DNA of 64,000 nt from Polaribacter sargassicola (lineage in GTDB: Bacteria > Bacteroidota > Bacteroidia > Flavobacteriales > Flavobacteriaceae): assembly GCF_021991835.1 (NCBI RefSeq), contig NZ_JAHDAU010000002.1:124001-188000 (forward strand), given 5' to 3'. The translations under genes were made by a program, and so were the position numbers. Below, in pieces: positions 1-10,923 of this stretch. Below the pieces are notes generated by a model. The model made no database searches and had not been told where the DNA came from. It saw nothing but the letters and a program-made list of their open reading frames with translations. The stretch's first letter is position 1, and the number at the start of each line of letters is the position of its first letter.

Positions 1-35
1 TTTATTTATCTTTATCCAAAAACTATTTCATTTCT

Positions 36-1130
36 GTGGATAAAAGTAGATTGTATTTTATTGATATTGTGCGTGCTTTTGCCATTTTAATGATGTTACA
101 AGGGCATTTTATAGATACTTTATTAGCCACTTCTTACAGAGATACTAATAATATTGCTTTTAATATTTGGTCTTATTTTAGAGGTATTACGGCTCCTACT
201 TTTTTTACAATTTCTGGTTTAATTTTTACTTATCTTTTATTAAGAGCTAAAACAAAAGGCTTAGAAAACAAAAGAATGATAAAAGGACTTACAAGAGGAT
301 TCTTTTTAATTGGTGTAGGTTATGTATTAAGAATTCCTATTTTTAGTTGGTTGGCTGGTAAATTTAATTCTTATTTCCTGGTAATTGACGTGCTTCAAAT
401 AATAGGTTTAAGTTTAATATTTATTATCTGTATTTATTTTCTTTGTAATAAAAAAACGACACTTTTTGCTATTATCAGCTTAATTTTAGGGGTTACTATT
501 TTTATTACAGAGCCTTTATACAGAAACTTGAATATTACATCTATTCCTGTTTTTTTAAACAATTACATTTCTAAAAGTAACGGCTCTATTTTTACCATTT
601 TACCTTGGGCCGGTTATGTTTGTTTTGGTGCATTTTTAGCAACCATTTTTAATAAAAATTTACTTAAGAAAAACTTTAAAAAAACAGTTATTTTTAGTTT
701 TTTAATTATTGGCTGTGTATTTATTTTTTACTCTTCTCTAATTCTAGCATTTTTATCAAAATTATGCAACTTTCAATTATTAATGGATGCTGCTAGCTAT
801 AATTATCTTTTTACTCGCTTTGGAAACGTATTAATTATTTTTGCATTTTTTTACAGTTTAGAAGCGTATTTAAAATTTCCACTAATTTTAAAAATAGGAC
901 AAAAAACATTGTCTATTTATGTAATTCACTTTATTATTATCTACGGAAGTTTTACAGGTTTAGGGCTAAAAAAAATTATTGGTAAAAATCTAAATCCAAC
1001 AGAGGCCATTATTGGCGCTATTTTGTTCTTAGTTGCTGTTTGTATTATTTCTTTTTATTACGCGCAAACAAATGCTTTTTTATATGCCAAACTCACCAAA
1101 ATATTTAACAAACTAAAAAGTAAATCTTAA
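36..1130 (+). CDS. Multi-pass membrane acyltransferase-like protein (DUF1624 / HGSNAT-like)
   Basis: A 364-residue integral membrane protein with roughly ten hydrophobic segments. The N-terminus (RLYFIDIVRAFAILMMLQGH, residues 5-24) is the family signature: a conserved Asp and Arg in the first membrane helix and a His at residue 24. Families of this type transfer acyl groups to sugars across the membrane; the substrate here cannot be read from sequence. The start is a GTG; the frame stays open to the window edge, so an upstream start outside the window is possible, but the GTG places the signature at the usual distance. The esterase gene follows after 6 bases, suggesting cotranscription. Confidence 0.72.
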   Translation: MDKSRLYFIDIVRAFAILMMLQGHFIDTLLATSYRDTNNIAFNIWSYFRGITAPTFFTISGLIFTYLLLRAKTKGLENKRMIKGLTRGFFLIGVGYVLRIPIFSWLAGKFNSYFLVIDVLQIIGLSLIFIICIYFLCNKKTTLFAIISLILGVTIFITEPLYRNLNITSIPVFLNNYISKSNGSIFTILPWAGYVCFGAFLATIFNKNLLKKNFKKTVIFSFLIIGCVFIFYSSLILAFLSKLCNFQLLMDAASYNYLFTRFGNVLIIFAFFYSLEAYLKFPLILKIGQKTLSIYVIHFIIIYGSFTGLGLKKIIGKNLNPTEAIIGAILFLVAVCIISFYYAQTNAFLYAKLTKIFNKLKSKS

Positions 1131-1136
1131 ATTAAA

Positions 1137-2024
1137 ATGAAAATAATTTTATTTATTATTTCTTTATTCTTCTTTCTAAATACTTACTCTCAAAAACCTT
1201 ATCTAGAAAAAACAGCTAAATTTTCTGAAAGAACATATACGTATCAACGTATAAAAAAAGAGAAAAATTTAAAGTTAGATTTTTACAAACCTAAAAAAAT
1301 TAAAGGGAAAGTGCCTTTATTAATATATGTTCACGGAGGTGGATTTTCTGGAGGAAGTAGAAGCGATAAAATTTCTAAAGATTTTGCCATAGAAATGGCA
1401 GCACATGGTTATGCTGTAGCTTCTATATCTTACCGTTTAACTATGAAAGGAATTGGTTTTGGTTGTACAACAAACGCTGCATTAAAAATACAAGCTTTTA
1501 ATGATGTTTCTAAAGATATTAGTTATGCTGTACAATACTTTTTAAAACGTAATAGAAAATTTAAAATAGATACAGATAAAATAATTTTGGTAGGCTCTAG
1601 CGCTGGTGCAGAAGCTGTTTTAAACTTAGCTTATGTTTATGAGAATAAGATTTTAGATGCTAACTTTAAATTTGCTGGTATTATTGCCATGGCTGGTGCT
1701 ACAATTTCTGTTGATAAAATTAACGAAAAAACAGCCATTCCTACGCAACTTTTTCATGGAATAAAAGATAATTTAGTGCCTTATAACGTGGCTTCTCATC
1801 ATTATTGTAAAAAAGACGCTACTGGATATTTACCTCTTTTTGGATCTAAAGCAATTGCAGATAAATTAAAATCGTTAAACAAACCTTTTTATTTATACAG
1901 CATTAAAGAAGGAGATCATAGTTGGAATGCAAGACCTATTTATCAATGTAAAAATGAAATCATAGATTTTTTATATTATGATGTCTTACATCCTAAAAAC
2001 CGACAAATAGAAACCGAGATTTAA
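1137..2024 (+). CDS. Secreted alpha/beta-hydrolase (carboxylesterase/lipase-like)
   Basis: A 295-residue protein with an N-terminal signal peptide ending near TYSQ (residue 19), so probably periplasmic. The oxyanion-hole motif HGGGF is at residues 66-70, the nucleophile elbow GSSAG at 153-157 (Ser155), and the likely triad partners are Asp211 (GIKDNLVP) and His261 (EGDHSW). This places it in the esterase/acetyl-hydrolase branch of alpha/beta-hydrolases. It is tightly coupled to the upstream membrane acyltransferase, so an acylation/deacylation pair is conceivable, but that is inference. The substrate is unknown. A bidirectional terminator separates it from the convergent phytase gene. Confidence 0.8.
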   Translation: MKIILFIISLFFFLNTYSQKPYLEKTAKFSERTYTYQRIKKEKNLKLDFYKPKKIKGKVPLLIYVHGGGFSGGSRSDKISKDFAIEMAAHGYAVASISYRLTMKGIGFGCTTNAALKIQAFNDVSKDISYAVQYFLKRNRKFKIDTDKIILVGSSAGAEAVLNLAYVYENKILDANFKFAGIIAMAGATISVDKINEKTAIPTQLFHGIKDNLVPYNVASHHYCKKDATGYLPLFGSKAIADKLKSLNKPFYLYSIKEGDHSWNARPIYQCKNEIIDFLYYDVLHPKNRQIETEI

Positions 2025-2036
2025 ATAAAAATCATA

Positions 2037-2068
2037 AAAAAAGCGAAACTGAATAGTTTCGCTTTTTA
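2037..2068. terminator. Bidirectional intrinsic terminator
   Basis: A perfect 9-bp stem (AGCGAAACT / AGTTTCGCT, 2042-2050 and 2055-2063) with loop GAAT, flanked by an A run on the left and a T run on the right. It lies between the convergent esterase and phytase genes and can serve both. Confidence 0.85.
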
Positions 2069-2086
2069 CTTGAATAATTTTTCATT

Positions 2087-3109
2087 TTATTTTATCAATC
2101 GATCTAAATCATAAAAATAAAAATCTTTTTCTTCATTCATTGCTACAAATAATCCACTTTTAAAAGTATCGTTTAAAGGTACAGTAACTACATCACATCC
2201 ATCAGTTTCTACTGTAGTTAAATTAACTGATTTTACAAATGCATTGGTGGTTCTATCAAAAATATTAAACTGTCCCTTTTGTTGATCAGAAACAATAATA
2301 TATCCTTTACCATCATTGTATTTAGCAATTGCAATTCCTTCTATATCTTCTAAAAAATACTCTCCTCCAAAACAAGCTATTTCTTCATTTCCTTTAGAAG
2401 GCTCTGCATAATATTTACGAATACAATGTCCTTCATCAGAATAATAAACATAGCCCATTTCTGCATCTACAGCAATTGCTTCTATTTCTTTTTCACCACT
2501 AAATTGCCCAAACTTTCTAACCAATTCTGCTTTTACAGTAGCTTTTTCTGAAACTAATTTGTATTGATATAAATATCCTTCTGTTGGTCCGGTTTTTCTG
2601 CCAACAATTGCATAAAAACTATTATCAATTGGGCTTTTGTACATTGCAACTCCCATTGGTAATTTGTTTTCTATAATTTTTTCATCTTCAAAAACAGAAA
2701 AACCTCCATTATCTAATGGCTTCATATCCGGAATAGAAAATAGTCTAATTTGTTGTTTTTCTCTTTCTGTAAATACCAAGACATCTACCGTTACCGAATC
2801 ATTTAATTGAAAACCATATTCTAAATCTACATTATTGGGTCTTTGTATATTTCTGATGGTTTTATCTTCGATAATTTTACCCTGTAAATCATAGGCATAA
2901 ATTGCTCCGTTGGTATTTTTATCAGTACCAAAAACAATACTTTTTGATGCATCTGTTGGATGAATCCAAATTGCAGGATCATCTGTATCGTTTAATGATT
3001 TTTCAGTAATTATATCTGGTGTAATTTCTGGTAACTTACTACCAGAATTACACGATAATAGCGCTAAACTTCCTAAAAAAAGAATACTACTTTTTATATT
3101 TAGTGTCAT
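2087..3109 (-). CDS. Beta-propeller phytase, lipoprotein
   Basis: A 340-residue protein matching 3-phytases of the beta-propeller (BPP) family, which hydrolyse phytate using calcium. Recognisable pieces are DDPAIWIHP near residue 43, NNVDLEYGF near 92, DAEMGYVYYSDE near 215 and EDIEGIAIA near 253, the acidic calcium-binding positions of this fold. The N-terminus is a lipoprotein signal with lipobox LLSC (Cys20), so it is predicted to be lipid-anchored, probably at the outer membrane. It starts 3 bases after the stop of the TonB-dependent receptor, so the two form an operon. This receptor/phytase pairing is known in marine Bacteroidota and suggests phosphate scavenging from inositol phosphates. 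Confidence 0.9.
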   Translation of the reverse strand: MTLNIKSSILFLGSLALLSCNSGSKLPEITPDIITEKSLNDTDDPAIWIHPTDASKSIVFGTDKNTNGAIYAYDLQGKIIEDKTIRNIQRPNNVDLEYGFQLNDSVTVDVLVFTEREKQQIRLFSIPDMKPLDNGGFSVFEDEKIIENKLPMGVAMYKSPIDNSFYAIVGRKTGPTEGYLYQYKLVSEKATVKAELVRKFGQFSGEKEIEAIAVDAEMGYVYYSDEGHCIRKYYAEPSKGNEEIACFGGEYFLEDIEGIAIAKYNDGKGYIIVSDQQKGQFNIFDRTTNAFVKSVNLTTVETDGCDVVTVPLNDTFKSGLFVAMNEEKDFYFYDLDRLIK

Positions 3110-3112
3110 ATT

Positions 3113-6004
3113 TTACTTTTTAAACAAGTCATATTTTAACCCAAATGTAATTCTTTGTCCGTAGTATTCCATTTGCATAGTTCTATCACTTACACCTTGG
3201 TAATAACGTAAAGGTTGATTTGTAATATTATTTACACTTGCATAAATACTTAAATTTTGGTTGATTGTGTAGCCTGCGCTAAAATCTAAGAAAAATTGTT
3301 TGTCGTAATAACGATCTTCAAAATCATTACCTCCTATTTCATCAATATATGCATCAGAAAAATTACCAGAAAGTCTTGCATTAAATTTAGAATCTGCATA
3401 ACCTAAAGACGCATTAAACATATTTGGTGTTGTATTTGGTAGATCTAAATCTTCTCTTTCTTCTCCGTCTTCGTTACGAATTCCGTCTGCGCTAGAAGTT
3501 AAATAGGTATAGTTTGCATAAACACTAAAGTTCTTTAAAAATCCTGGTAAGAAATCTAATTTTCTTTGGATTGCCAATTCTAAACCAAAAATAGAAGCTT
3601 TATCTCCGTTTAAAGGTTGATACACATCATAACCTGTTGTATCATCTCCATAAGTATCATCTGTAGTTTCTGTTTGGTATGTATAAATAAAATCTTTGAT
3701 ATTCTTGTAAAATAATCCTCCAGAAATAATACCAACATTACTAAAATAGTGCTCTGCCATTAAATCGAAGTTCATAGATGTAGTTGGGTCTAAATCTGGG
3801 TTACCAATTACTACCTCATTATCTTCATTTACAATTTCTGCTCTTGGTATTAAGTCTTCGTAATTTGGTCTTGCTAAAGTGTTTGTCCAAGCTAAACGTA
3901 TAACACTATTGTCATTTAAATCGTATTTAAAGTGTAAACCAGGCAACACATTTACATAAGAATTTTTATCGCTTACAGCATCTACTAAAATAGCTTCATC
4001 TATACCAGCATCTTCATCTTCTTCTACATAAGTTAATTTAAACCCGTCTGATTCTAAACTTGTACTTTCTATTCTAACACCTGCTAACAAACTAAGTTTA
4101 CTACTTAATTTTTGATTTGCCATAATGTAACCAGCAAAAACATTTTCTTTTACATCAAAATTACCACTTAAATATTCATCAATTAAATCTTCTTCTTCAA
4201 AGTCTGATGCATTTGTTAAATCTAAACTTCCTAAAAATTCTGGTGTCGCAAAAGAACCAACTTGGTATTGGCTACCTGCTAAATAATCTGAATTTGTATA
4301 ATCTCTTGTAGGAATATTACCTAACTCATCAAAAGTTCCGTCTTCAGGAGAGTATTCGAAAAAGTCGTTGTCTCTATTTTTATTTTTAAAACGTCCACGA
4401 ACTCCAAATTTTAAGAAACCATCTTCATTGTCAAACATATTTAATGGTAATTTAAAGTTTACAAACACATTCATATCTTTTTCTTCTGTGTATTGATTTT
4501 CTTCTGTTAACTCACCAAATTCGAAACTATTAAAAGCTGCATCATCTGCATCTACAGGAGTGTATAAAGGAAATTCTGGATCGTTATTATAGTTAATAGC
4601 GTATTCACTTTCGTACACTAAATAACGTTCATTTAATCGTTCTTCTGATGCTTTTGCATAAGAAGCCATCCAATCTATTTGTAATTTATTTGCTAAGTGA
4701 TTACCACCTAAAGTAAAATTAAACATACGTTGGTCTTCTAAACGTCTGTTTTTATTTCTATTATTATCAATACCTCCTTTTGTTTCTCTTTTAACTTCTA
4801 CAGGAAACATAGATAATGTATTACCAGAAAGTGTAAAGTCTCCTACTTCAATATCCTCTCCATCTAAAATTTCGTTCTCTAACACAAAACGATTTTCTCT
4901 ATCGTCTCTCCAGTTATACATAGATTTAAAATAAATATCATTATTGTCATTTATTTTATAATCAAAATTAGCAGAAAAACTTCTACGAACCCTTTGTACT
5001 AAATAAGTTCTTTCTTCAAAAACATTTGCATAAGGGTTTACTTCCATTTCTACTTCTTCTCCTGCATCATCTGTATAAGCAAATTCATTTGTCCATTCTG
5101 CTTCTACATCATGAGATCCAAAATCATTATCATTAATTGCAGCAGAAACCATCCAACCAAACTTACCGTCTTTAGAGCGATCTCCAATTAAAAAAGAACC
5201 ATTTAGAATTCTCTTATTTGTAATTGTGTTGATACCAGAACCTCCTGTTGCAGATAATCTAAAACCTTGTGGTGCTGTTCTTGTAATTAAATTTACAGAT
5301 CCACCCAATGCATCTGCATCCATATCTGGTGTTACAGCTTTGTTAACTTGTATAGATTGAATCATATCCGAAGGAATTAAATCCATTTGAATATTTCTAT
5401 TATCTGCTTCTGCCGATGGAATTCTACTTCCGTTTAAAGTTACCGAGTTTAATTGTGGTGATAAACCTCTTACAATTATATTTCTTGCTTCACCTTGGTC
5501 TACTTGCATAGTAATACCTGGTATTCTTTTTACAGCATCACCAATATTGGCATCTGGAAATTTACCAATTTGATCTGTTGATACAACATTGGTAATATTT
5601 ACATTATTTTTTTGAGTATTTAATGCCTTGGATTGACTACCAAATCTAAAAGTTTTAATCTGAATTACATCTAATTCTATACTTTCTGATACTAACTCTA
5701 ATTTTATACTAGTAGTTTGGTTTTCTTTTACTTCTATTTTTTGCTCTATATTTTTAAATCCTAAATAAGAAACCTTTAATACATGCTCTCCTGTTGGTAC
5801 ACCTATAATTGTAAATTTTCCATCAAAATCAGTAATATCTCCTTTTTTAATAGCCTCAATTGTAATGTTAGCACCTGGCACATAAAAACCATCTTTATCG
5901 GTAATTAATCCCTGAATATTCCCTGTTTGTGCAGAAGAACTAACTGAGTTTAACGATAAAAGTATCGTTAATAAGAAAAGTTTTAATAAATAAAATTGTT
6001 TCAT
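3113..6004 (-). CDS. TonB-dependent outer membrane receptor with CarboxypepD_reg domain
   Basis: A 963-residue outer membrane transporter. A signal peptide (about residues 1-25) is followed by a carboxypeptidase-regulatory-like beta domain (about 28-115, starting GNIQGLITDKDGFYVPGANI), a plug domain (about 130-240, with FPDANIGDAVKRIPGITM) and a long 22-strand-type barrel ending in a short aromatic-containing strand (YDLFKK). The plug sequence resembles the TonB-receptor subfamily found in Caulobacter and Bacteroidota rather than classical SusC. It is the first gene of the unit with the phytase, so its cargo is inferred to be phytate, a phytate breakdown product or a metal-phytate complex. 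No SusD partner is present. Confidence 0.92.
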   Translation of the reverse strand: MKQFYLLKLFLLTILLSLNSVSSSAQTGNIQGLITDKDGFYVPGANITIEAIKKGDITDFDGKFTIIGVPTGEHVLKVSYLGFKNIEQKIEVKENQTTSIKLELVSESIELDVIQIKTFRFGSQSKALNTQKNNVNITNVVSTDQIGKFPDANIGDAVKRIPGITMQVDQGEARNIIVRGLSPQLNSVTLNGSRIPSAEADNRNIQMDLIPSDMIQSIQVNKAVTPDMDADALGGSVNLITRTAPQGFRLSATGGSGINTITNKRILNGSFLIGDRSKDGKFGWMVSAAINDNDFGSHDVEAEWTNEFAYTDDAGEEVEMEVNPYANVFEERTYLVQRVRRSFSANFDYKINDNNDIYFKSMYNWRDDRENRFVLENEILDGEDIEVGDFTLSGNTLSMFPVEVKRETKGGIDNNRNKNRRLEDQRMFNFTLGGNHLANKLQIDWMASYAKASEERLNERYLVYESEYAINYNNDPEFPLYTPVDADDAAFNSFEFGELTEENQYTEEKDMNVFVNFKLPLNMFDNEDGFLKFGVRGRFKNKNRDNDFFEYSPEDGTFDELGNIPTRDYTNSDYLAGSQYQVGSFATPEFLGSLDLTNASDFEEEDLIDEYLSGNFDVKENVFAGYIMANQKLSSKLSLLAGVRIESTSLESDGFKLTYVEEDEDAGIDEAILVDAVSDKNSYVNVLPGLHFKYDLNDNSVIRLAWTNTLARPNYEDLIPRAEIVNEDNEVVIGNPDLDPTTSMNFDLMAEHYFSNVGIISGGLFYKNIKDFIYTYQTETTDDTYGDDTTGYDVYQPLNGDKASIFGLELAIQRKLDFLPGFLKNFSVYANYTYLTSSADGIRNEDGEEREDLDLPNTTPNMFNASLGYADSKFNARLSGNFSDAYIDEIGGNDFEDRYYDKQFFLDFSAGYTINQNLSIYASVNNITNQPLRYYQGVSDRTMQMEYYGQRITFGLKYDLFKK

Positions 6005-6026
6005 TTTTTGTTTGTTTTATAAACAT

Positions 6027-6034
6027 CAAATGTA
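6027..6034 (-). promoter_or_regulatory. Putative -7 element upstream of the TonB receptor/phytase operon
   Basis: Read on the minus strand this is TACATTTG, matching the Bacteroidota -7 consensus TAnnTTTG, 23 bases upstream of the receptor start codon. A TTG at normal -33 spacing is absent (the nearest lies about 26 bases upstream), which would fit an activator-dependent promoter. Confidence 0.45.
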
Positions 6035-6047
6035 AATTTTGATTTAT

Positions 6048-6135
6048 TTAACATTGTTAACAAATTGAAAATAAAAGGCTAAATCTATAACTAGATTTAA
6101 AAGCAATTAACATTAAATTTAAAAAGAGTTAACAT
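6048..6135. repeat. Three TTAACAT repeats upstream of the phytase operon
   Basis: The 7-mer TTAACAT occurs at 6048-6054, 6107-6113 and 6129-6135. The last two are spaced 22 bases apart start to start (two helical turns), and all lie upstream of the proposed -7 element. They may be binding sites for a regulator of the operon. The 7-mer is AT-rich, so chance occurrence is possible. Confidence 0.35.
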
Positions 6136-6171
6136 AGAATTTTAAAACAAAAATGAAAACAAATTCTGTTT

Positions 6172-6212
6172 AAAAAAGAAAAGACAGCAATAAATGCTGT
6201 CTTTTCTTTTTT
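6172..6212. terminator. Strong bidirectional terminator after the DUF3467 gene
   Basis: An 18-bp perfect stem with core GACAGCA / TGCTGTC (6183-6189, 6195-6201) and loop ATAAA, extended by A and T runs on both sides. It sits 3 bases beyond the stop codon of the minus-strand DUF3467 gene. Confidence 0.85.
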
Positions 6213-6214
6213 TA

Positions 6215-6526
6215 TTATGCTTGGCCTGTAGGACCAAAATTCATTGGTACAGGTGGTTGTTCATAATCTTTTATTTCTCCATGTTGCTGCTCAAACTTTC
6301 TTACATTGTCTGCTAATGCTTTGGTTAATCTTTTTGCGTGTTGTGGAGTTAATATAATTCTAGATTTTACTTTTGCCTTTGGTACTCCTGGCATAATATT
6401 GATAAAATCTACAATAAATTCTGAGATGGAATGGTTTATAATTGCTAAGTTAGAGTAAGTTCCTTCTGCAATTTCTTGATCTAATTCTATATTTAATTGT
6501 CCGTCTTTGTTTTGATTTTCTTCCAT
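6215..6526 (-). CDS. DUF3467 family protein
   Basis: A 103-residue soluble protein of unknown function, conserved in Bacteroidota next to rpoC. The start was placed at the internal Met that begins MEENQNKDGQ, because homologues of this family begin here with a short acidic linker; the longer open frame adds 19 hydrophobic residues overlapping the upstream terminator. The sequence predicts beta strands followed by a helix (LTPQHAKRLTKALADNVRKF) and a proline-rich tail. It lies downstream of the rpoC terminator, so it is probably transcribed from its own promoter or by read-through. Confidence 0.8.
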   Translation of the reverse strand: MEENQNKDGQLNIELDQEIAEGTYSNLAIINHSISEFIVDFINIMPGVPKAKVKSRIILTPQHAKRLTKALADNVRKFEQQHGEIKDYEQPPVPMNFGPTGQA

Positions 6527-6553
6527 ACTATATTGTTGAATAAAATAATTATA

Positions 6554-6605
6554 TAAAAAAAGTTGAATTGAATACTGCAACAAGTTACAGCAAACAATTC
6601 AACTT
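6554..6605 (-). terminator. Terminator of the rpoB-rpoC operon
   Basis: Inverted repeat AAGTTGAATTG (6560-6570) / CAATTCAACTT (6595-6605) whose 24-base loop contains a second complementary pair (CTGTAAC/GTTGCAG on the minus strand). On the minus strand the stem is followed by a T7 run, giving a typical intrinsic terminator 28 bases after the rpoC stop. Confidence 0.75.
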
Positions 6606-6633
6606 ATAAAACTTAATTAGAATAAATTTTTAT

Positions 6634-9600
6634 TTAAAAGTTTTGCTCTAGTTCATCTTTAGAACCTACAAGAATTTTCTCATAAGATCTCATTCCTGTA
6701 CCAGCTGGTATTCTTTTACCAACAATAACATTTTCTTTTAAACCTTCTAATGTATCTATTTTACCACTTACAGCTGCTTCGTTTAATACTTTTGTAGTTT
6801 CTTGGAAAGAAGCCGCAGAAATAAACGATTTAGTTTGTAAAGACGCTCTAGTAATACCTTGTAATACTTGCTCTGCTGTTGCAGGTTTAGCATCTCTTGC
6901 CTCTACTAAGTTTTGATCATTTCTTCTTAATAAAGAATTTTCATCTCTTAATTGACGAGCTGTAATAATTTGTCCTGGTTTTAACGTTTCAGAATCACCA
7001 GCATTCTCAACAACTTTCATTCCATAAATTGCATCATTTTCTGTGATAAAGTCTGTTTTATGAATTAGTTGATTCTCTAAGAATAGAGTATCTCCAGAAT
7101 CAATAATTTTAACTTTACGCATCATCTGACGTACAACAACTTCAAAATGTTTGTCGTTAATTTTTACCCCTTGTAAACGATATACTTCTTGTATCTCATT
7201 TACTAAGTATTCTTGTACTGCTGATGGACCTTGAATTCTTAAAATATCTGATGGAGTTGTTGCTCCGTCTGATAAAGGCATACCTGCTTTAATAAAGTCG
7301 TTTTCTTGTACTAAAATCTGGTTAGAAAGTTTAATTAAATACTTACTAATTTCTCCTGTTTTAGACTCAACAATAATTTCTCTATTACCACGCTTAATTT
7401 TTCCAAAAGATACAACACCGTCAATCTCAGAAACAACAGATGGATTAGAAGGATTACGTGCTTCAAATAACTCTGTTACACGAGGTAAACCTCCGGTAAT
7501 ATCACCTGCTTTACCAGATTTTCTAGGAATCTTAACTAATGTATGACCTGCTTCTACCTTATCTCCATCATCAATCATTAAGTGTGCTCCTACTGGTAAA
7601 CTGTAAGAACGTAAAGCATTACCATCTTCATCTTCTATAATTAAAGAAGCAATGATTTTTTTGTTCTTAGAGTCAATCATTACCTTCTCTTGGAAACCTG
7701 TTTGCTCATCAATTTCTACAGAGTAGTTAATACCTTGTTGTAAATTATCAAACTTAACTTTTCCTGCAAATTCAGAAACAATTACACCGTTAAAAGGATC
7801 CCATTGTACAATTACATCTCCTTTTTTAATCGATTTTCTATCTTTTTCATAAATAATAGAACCGTAAGGAATAATATTTGTACTCTGTATGATATCTGTT
7901 TTCTTGTCTATAATTTTAATTTCTGCTGTTCTAGAAATTACAATATCTACTTCATTACCGTCATTATCTTTACCTACTACTGTACGTAAATCTTCGATAA
8001 CAACTTTACCATCAAACTTGGCAATTAATTTATTATCTTCTGAGATGTTACCTGCAACCCCACCAACGTGGAACGTACGTAATGTTAACTGCGTACCAGG
8101 CTCTCCAATAGATTGTGCGGCAATTACACCTACAGCCTCACCTATCTGAACTTTGTTAAGTGTAGATAAACTTTGACCATAACATTTAGCACAAATACCT
8201 CTTGAAGATTCACATGATAAAGGAGATCTTACTTCTAATTTATCAATTCCAGATTTTTCTACTTTTAAAGCTAATTGAGCTGTAATTGGCTGGTTAGCTT
8301 CTAAAAGAAGTTCTTCTGTTAATGGGTGATAAACATTTTGTAAAGAAACACGACCTTCTATTCTATCTGATAAAGATTCTACAATCTCATCATTTTTCTT
8401 TAAAGGAGTTACTTCTAATCCTCTTAATGTACCACAATCTTCTTCATTAATAATAACATCTTGAGAAACGTCTACTAATCTACGAGTTAAGTAACCAGCA
8501 TCTGCCGTTTTTAAAGCGGTATCTGCAAGACCTTTACGTGCACCGTGCGTAGAGATAAAGTATTCTAAGATTGATAATCCTTCTTTAAAGTTAGAAAGAA
8601 TCGGGTTCTCAATAATCTCACCACCACCTGCTGTAGATTTTTTAGGTTTTGCCATTAATCCACGCATACCTGTTAACTGACGAATTTGCTCTTTAGAACC
8701 CCTTGCACCAGAATCAAGCATCATGTATACTGAGTTAAAACCTTGTTGGTTTTCACGTAAACGTTTCATAGATAACTCAGTTAAATCGTTATTTGTTCTT
8801 CCCCAAATATCAATTACCTGATTATAACGCTCTTTTTGCGTTAACATACCCATGTTATAATTTGCTACAATAACATCCACCTCTTTATTAGCTTCATCAA
8901 TCATAGCTTGTTTTTCTTCAGGAATAATAATATCCCCTAATGAGAATGATAAACCACCTTGGAAGGCAAATTTATATCCCATATTTTTTATTTGATCTAA
9001 GAATTCTCCTGTTGTAGGGATATCTGTAGCTTTTAAAATACCACCGATAATTCCACGTAAGTTTTTCTTAGTCAATACTTCATTGATATAACCTGCAGCA
9101 GGAGGTACAACTTCATTAAATAAAACTCTACCTACAGTAGTTTTTATAATTCTAGTTACTTGCTCTCCGTTTTCGTCTATATCTTTAGTTCTAACTTTAA
9201 TACCAGCATTTAAATCTACTCTTTCTTCATTAAAAGCTATAGTAACTTCTTCTGGAGAATAGAAAGTTAATCCTTCTCCTTTAATTGGTACTTCTGGAGT
9301 AGAAATTCTCTCTTTGGTCATATAATATAAACCAAGTACCATATCTTGAGATGGTACAGTAACTGGTGCACCATTAGCAGGGTTTAAGATATTATGAGAA
9401 GCCAACATTAATAATTGAGCTTCTAAAATAGCTTCTGGTCCTAATGGTAAGTGAACCGCCATTTGATCCCCATCAAAATCCGCATTAAATGCAGAACATG
9501 CTAATGGGTGTAATTGAATTGCTTTTCCTTCAATTAATTTTGGTTGAAAAGCTTGAATACCTAGCCTGTGTAAAGTAGGAGCCCTGTTTAATAAAACTGG

Positions 9601-10908
9601 ATGTCCTTTAATTACATTTTCTAAAATATCCCAAACAACTGGTTCTTTTCTATCTATTATTTTCTTAGCAGATTTTACAGTTTTTACGATTCCTCTTTCA
9701 ATTAATTTTCTAATTACAAAAGGTTTGTAAAGTTCTGCAGCCATATCTTTTGGCAATCCACATTCAGACAATTTCATTTCTGGTCCAACAACAATTACAG
9801 AACGCGCAGAATAATCAACACGCTTACCAAGTAAGTTTTGACGGAAACGACCTTGTTTACCTTTTAATGAATCTGATAACGATTTTAATGGTCTATTAGA
9901 TTCTGTTTTTACTGCAGATGATTTACGTGTGTTATCAAATAATGAATCTACAGATTCTTGTAACATACGTTTTTCATTACGTAAAATAACTTCTGGAGCT
10001 TTTATTTCAACTAATCTTTTTAAACGATTATTTCTAATAATAACTCTTCTATATAAATCATTTAAATCTGAAGTTGCAAAACGACCTCCATCTAATGGTA
10101 CTAATGGACGTAATTCTGGTGGTATAACCGGAATTGCTTTCATTATCATCCACTCTGGATTGTTTTCTCTATTTTTTTGAGAATCTCTAAATGCTTCTAC
10201 AACATTTAAACGTTTTAAGGCTTCAGTTTTACGTTGTTTAGACGTTTCTGTGTTTGCTTTATGTCTTAACTCAAAAGATAAAGACTCTAAATCTATACGA
10301 GCTAATAAATCAATAAGACATTCTGCTCCCATTTTAGCTATAAACTTGTTAGGGTCAGAATCTTCTAAGTATTGATTATCTTGTGGCAATTCATCAACTA
10401 TATCTAAGTATTCTTCTTCTGTTAAGAAATCCATTTTTTGTAATGGCTCTCCTTCTACATTTTTAGCAATACCTGGTTGAATTACAACATAACGTTCGTA
10501 GTATATAATCATATCTAACTTCTTAGATGGTAAACCTAAAAGGTATCCCATTTTGTTAGGTAATGATCTAAAGTACCATATATGAGCAACAGGAACTACT
10601 AAATTAATATGTCCTACTCTATCTCTACGTACTTTCTTTTCTGTTACTTCTACACCACATCTATCACAAACGATACCTTTGTAGCGAATTCTTTTGTACT
10701 TTCCACAAGCACACTCATAATCCTTTACAGGACCAAAAATACGCTCACAAAATAAACCATCTCTTTCTGGCTTATGTGTACGGTAATTTATAGTTTCTGG
10801 TTTTAAAACTTCACCTTTAGAAACTTCTAAAATAGCTTCTGGTGATGATAAACCAATTGAGATTTGGTTAAACTTTTTTACAGTGTACTTCTCTTGTTTT
10901 CTTGCCAT
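6634..10908 (-). CDS. rpoC: DNA-directed RNA polymerase subunit beta'
   Basis: A 1424-residue protein, full length for Bacteroidota. The N-terminal zinc ribbon has cysteines at 66, 68, 81 and 84 (CACGKYKRI...CDRC); the catalytic magnesium-binding loop NADFDGD lies near residue 475; and a second zinc-binding cysteine cluster ([11 protein letters not shown]) lies near 900. It forms the active centre of RNA polymerase with RpoB. It follows rpoB by 72 bases containing a hairpin, and ends before a strong terminator. No truncation or frameshift is seen. Confidence 0.99.
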   Translation of the reverse strand: MARKQEKYTVKKFNQISIGLSSPEAILEVSKGEVLKPETINYRTHKPERDGLFCERIFGPVKDYECACGKYKRIRYKGIVCDRCGVEVTEKKVRRDRVGHINLVVPVAHIWYFRSLPNKMGYLLGLPSKKLDMIIYYERYVVIQPGIAKNVEGEPLQKMDFLTEEEYLDIVDELPQDNQYLEDSDPNKFIAKMGAECLIDLLARIDLESLSFELRHKANTETSKQRKTEALKRLNVVEAFRDSQKNRENNPEWMIMKAIPVIPPELRPLVPLDGGRFATSDLNDLYRRVIIRNNRLKRLVEIKAPEVILRNEKRMLQESVDSLFDNTRKSSAVKTESNRPLKSLSDSLKGKQGRFRQNLLGKRVDYSARSVIVVGPEMKLSECGLPKDMAAELYKPFVIRKLIERGIVKTVKSAKKIIDRKEPVVWDILENVIKGHPVLLNRAPTLHRLGIQAFQPKLIEGKAIQLHPLACSAFNADFDGDQMAVHLPLGPEAILEAQLLMLASHNILNPANGAPVTVPSQDMVLGLYYMTKERISTPEVPIKGEGLTFYSPEEVTIAFNEERVDLNAGIKVRTKDIDENGEQVTRIIKTTVGRVLFNEVVPPAAGYINEVLTKKNLRGIIGGILKATDIPTTGEFLDQIKNMGYKFAFQGGLSFSLGDIIIPEEKQAMIDEANKEVDVIVANYNMGMLTQKERYNQVIDIWGRTNNDLTELSMKRLRENQQGFNSVYMMLDSGARGSKEQIRQLTGMRGLMAKPKKSTAGGGEIIENPILSNFKEGLSILEYFISTHGARKGLADTALKTADAGYLTRRLVDVSQDVIINEEDCGTLRGLEVTPLKKNDEIVESLSDRIEGRVSLQNVYHPLTEELLLEANQPITAQLALKVEKSGIDKLEVRSPLSCESSRGICAKCYGQSLSTLNKVQIGEAVGVIAAQSIGEPGTQLTLRTFHVGGVAGNISEDNKLIAKFDGKVVIEDLRTVVGKDNDGNEVDIVISRTAEIKIIDKKTDIIQSTNIIPYGSIIYEKDRKSIKKGDVIVQWDPFNGVIVSEFAGKVKFDNLQQGINYSVEIDEQTGFQEKVMIDSKNKKIIASLIIEDEDGNALRSYSLPVGAHLMIDDGDKVEAGHTLVKIPRKSGKAGDITGGLPRVTELFEARNPSNPSVVSEIDGVVSFGKIKRGNREIIVESKTGEISKYLIKLSNQILVQENDFIKAGMPLSDGATTPSDILRIQGPSAVQEYLVNEIQEVYRLQGVKINDKHFEVVVRQMMRKVKIIDSGDTLFLENQLIHKTDFITENDAIYGMKVVENAGDSETLKPGQIITARQLRDENSLLRRNDQNLVEARDAKPATAEQVLQGITRASLQTKSFISAASFQETTKVLNEAAVSGKIDTLEGLKENVIVGKRIPAGTGMRSYEKILVGSKDELEQNF

Positions 10909-10923
10909 GTCTTTTAATAAGTA

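Noticed and set aside
6527..6583. N-terminal extension of the DUF3467 protein
   Set aside because: The additional 19 residues overlap the rpoC terminator and are not part of the conserved protein.
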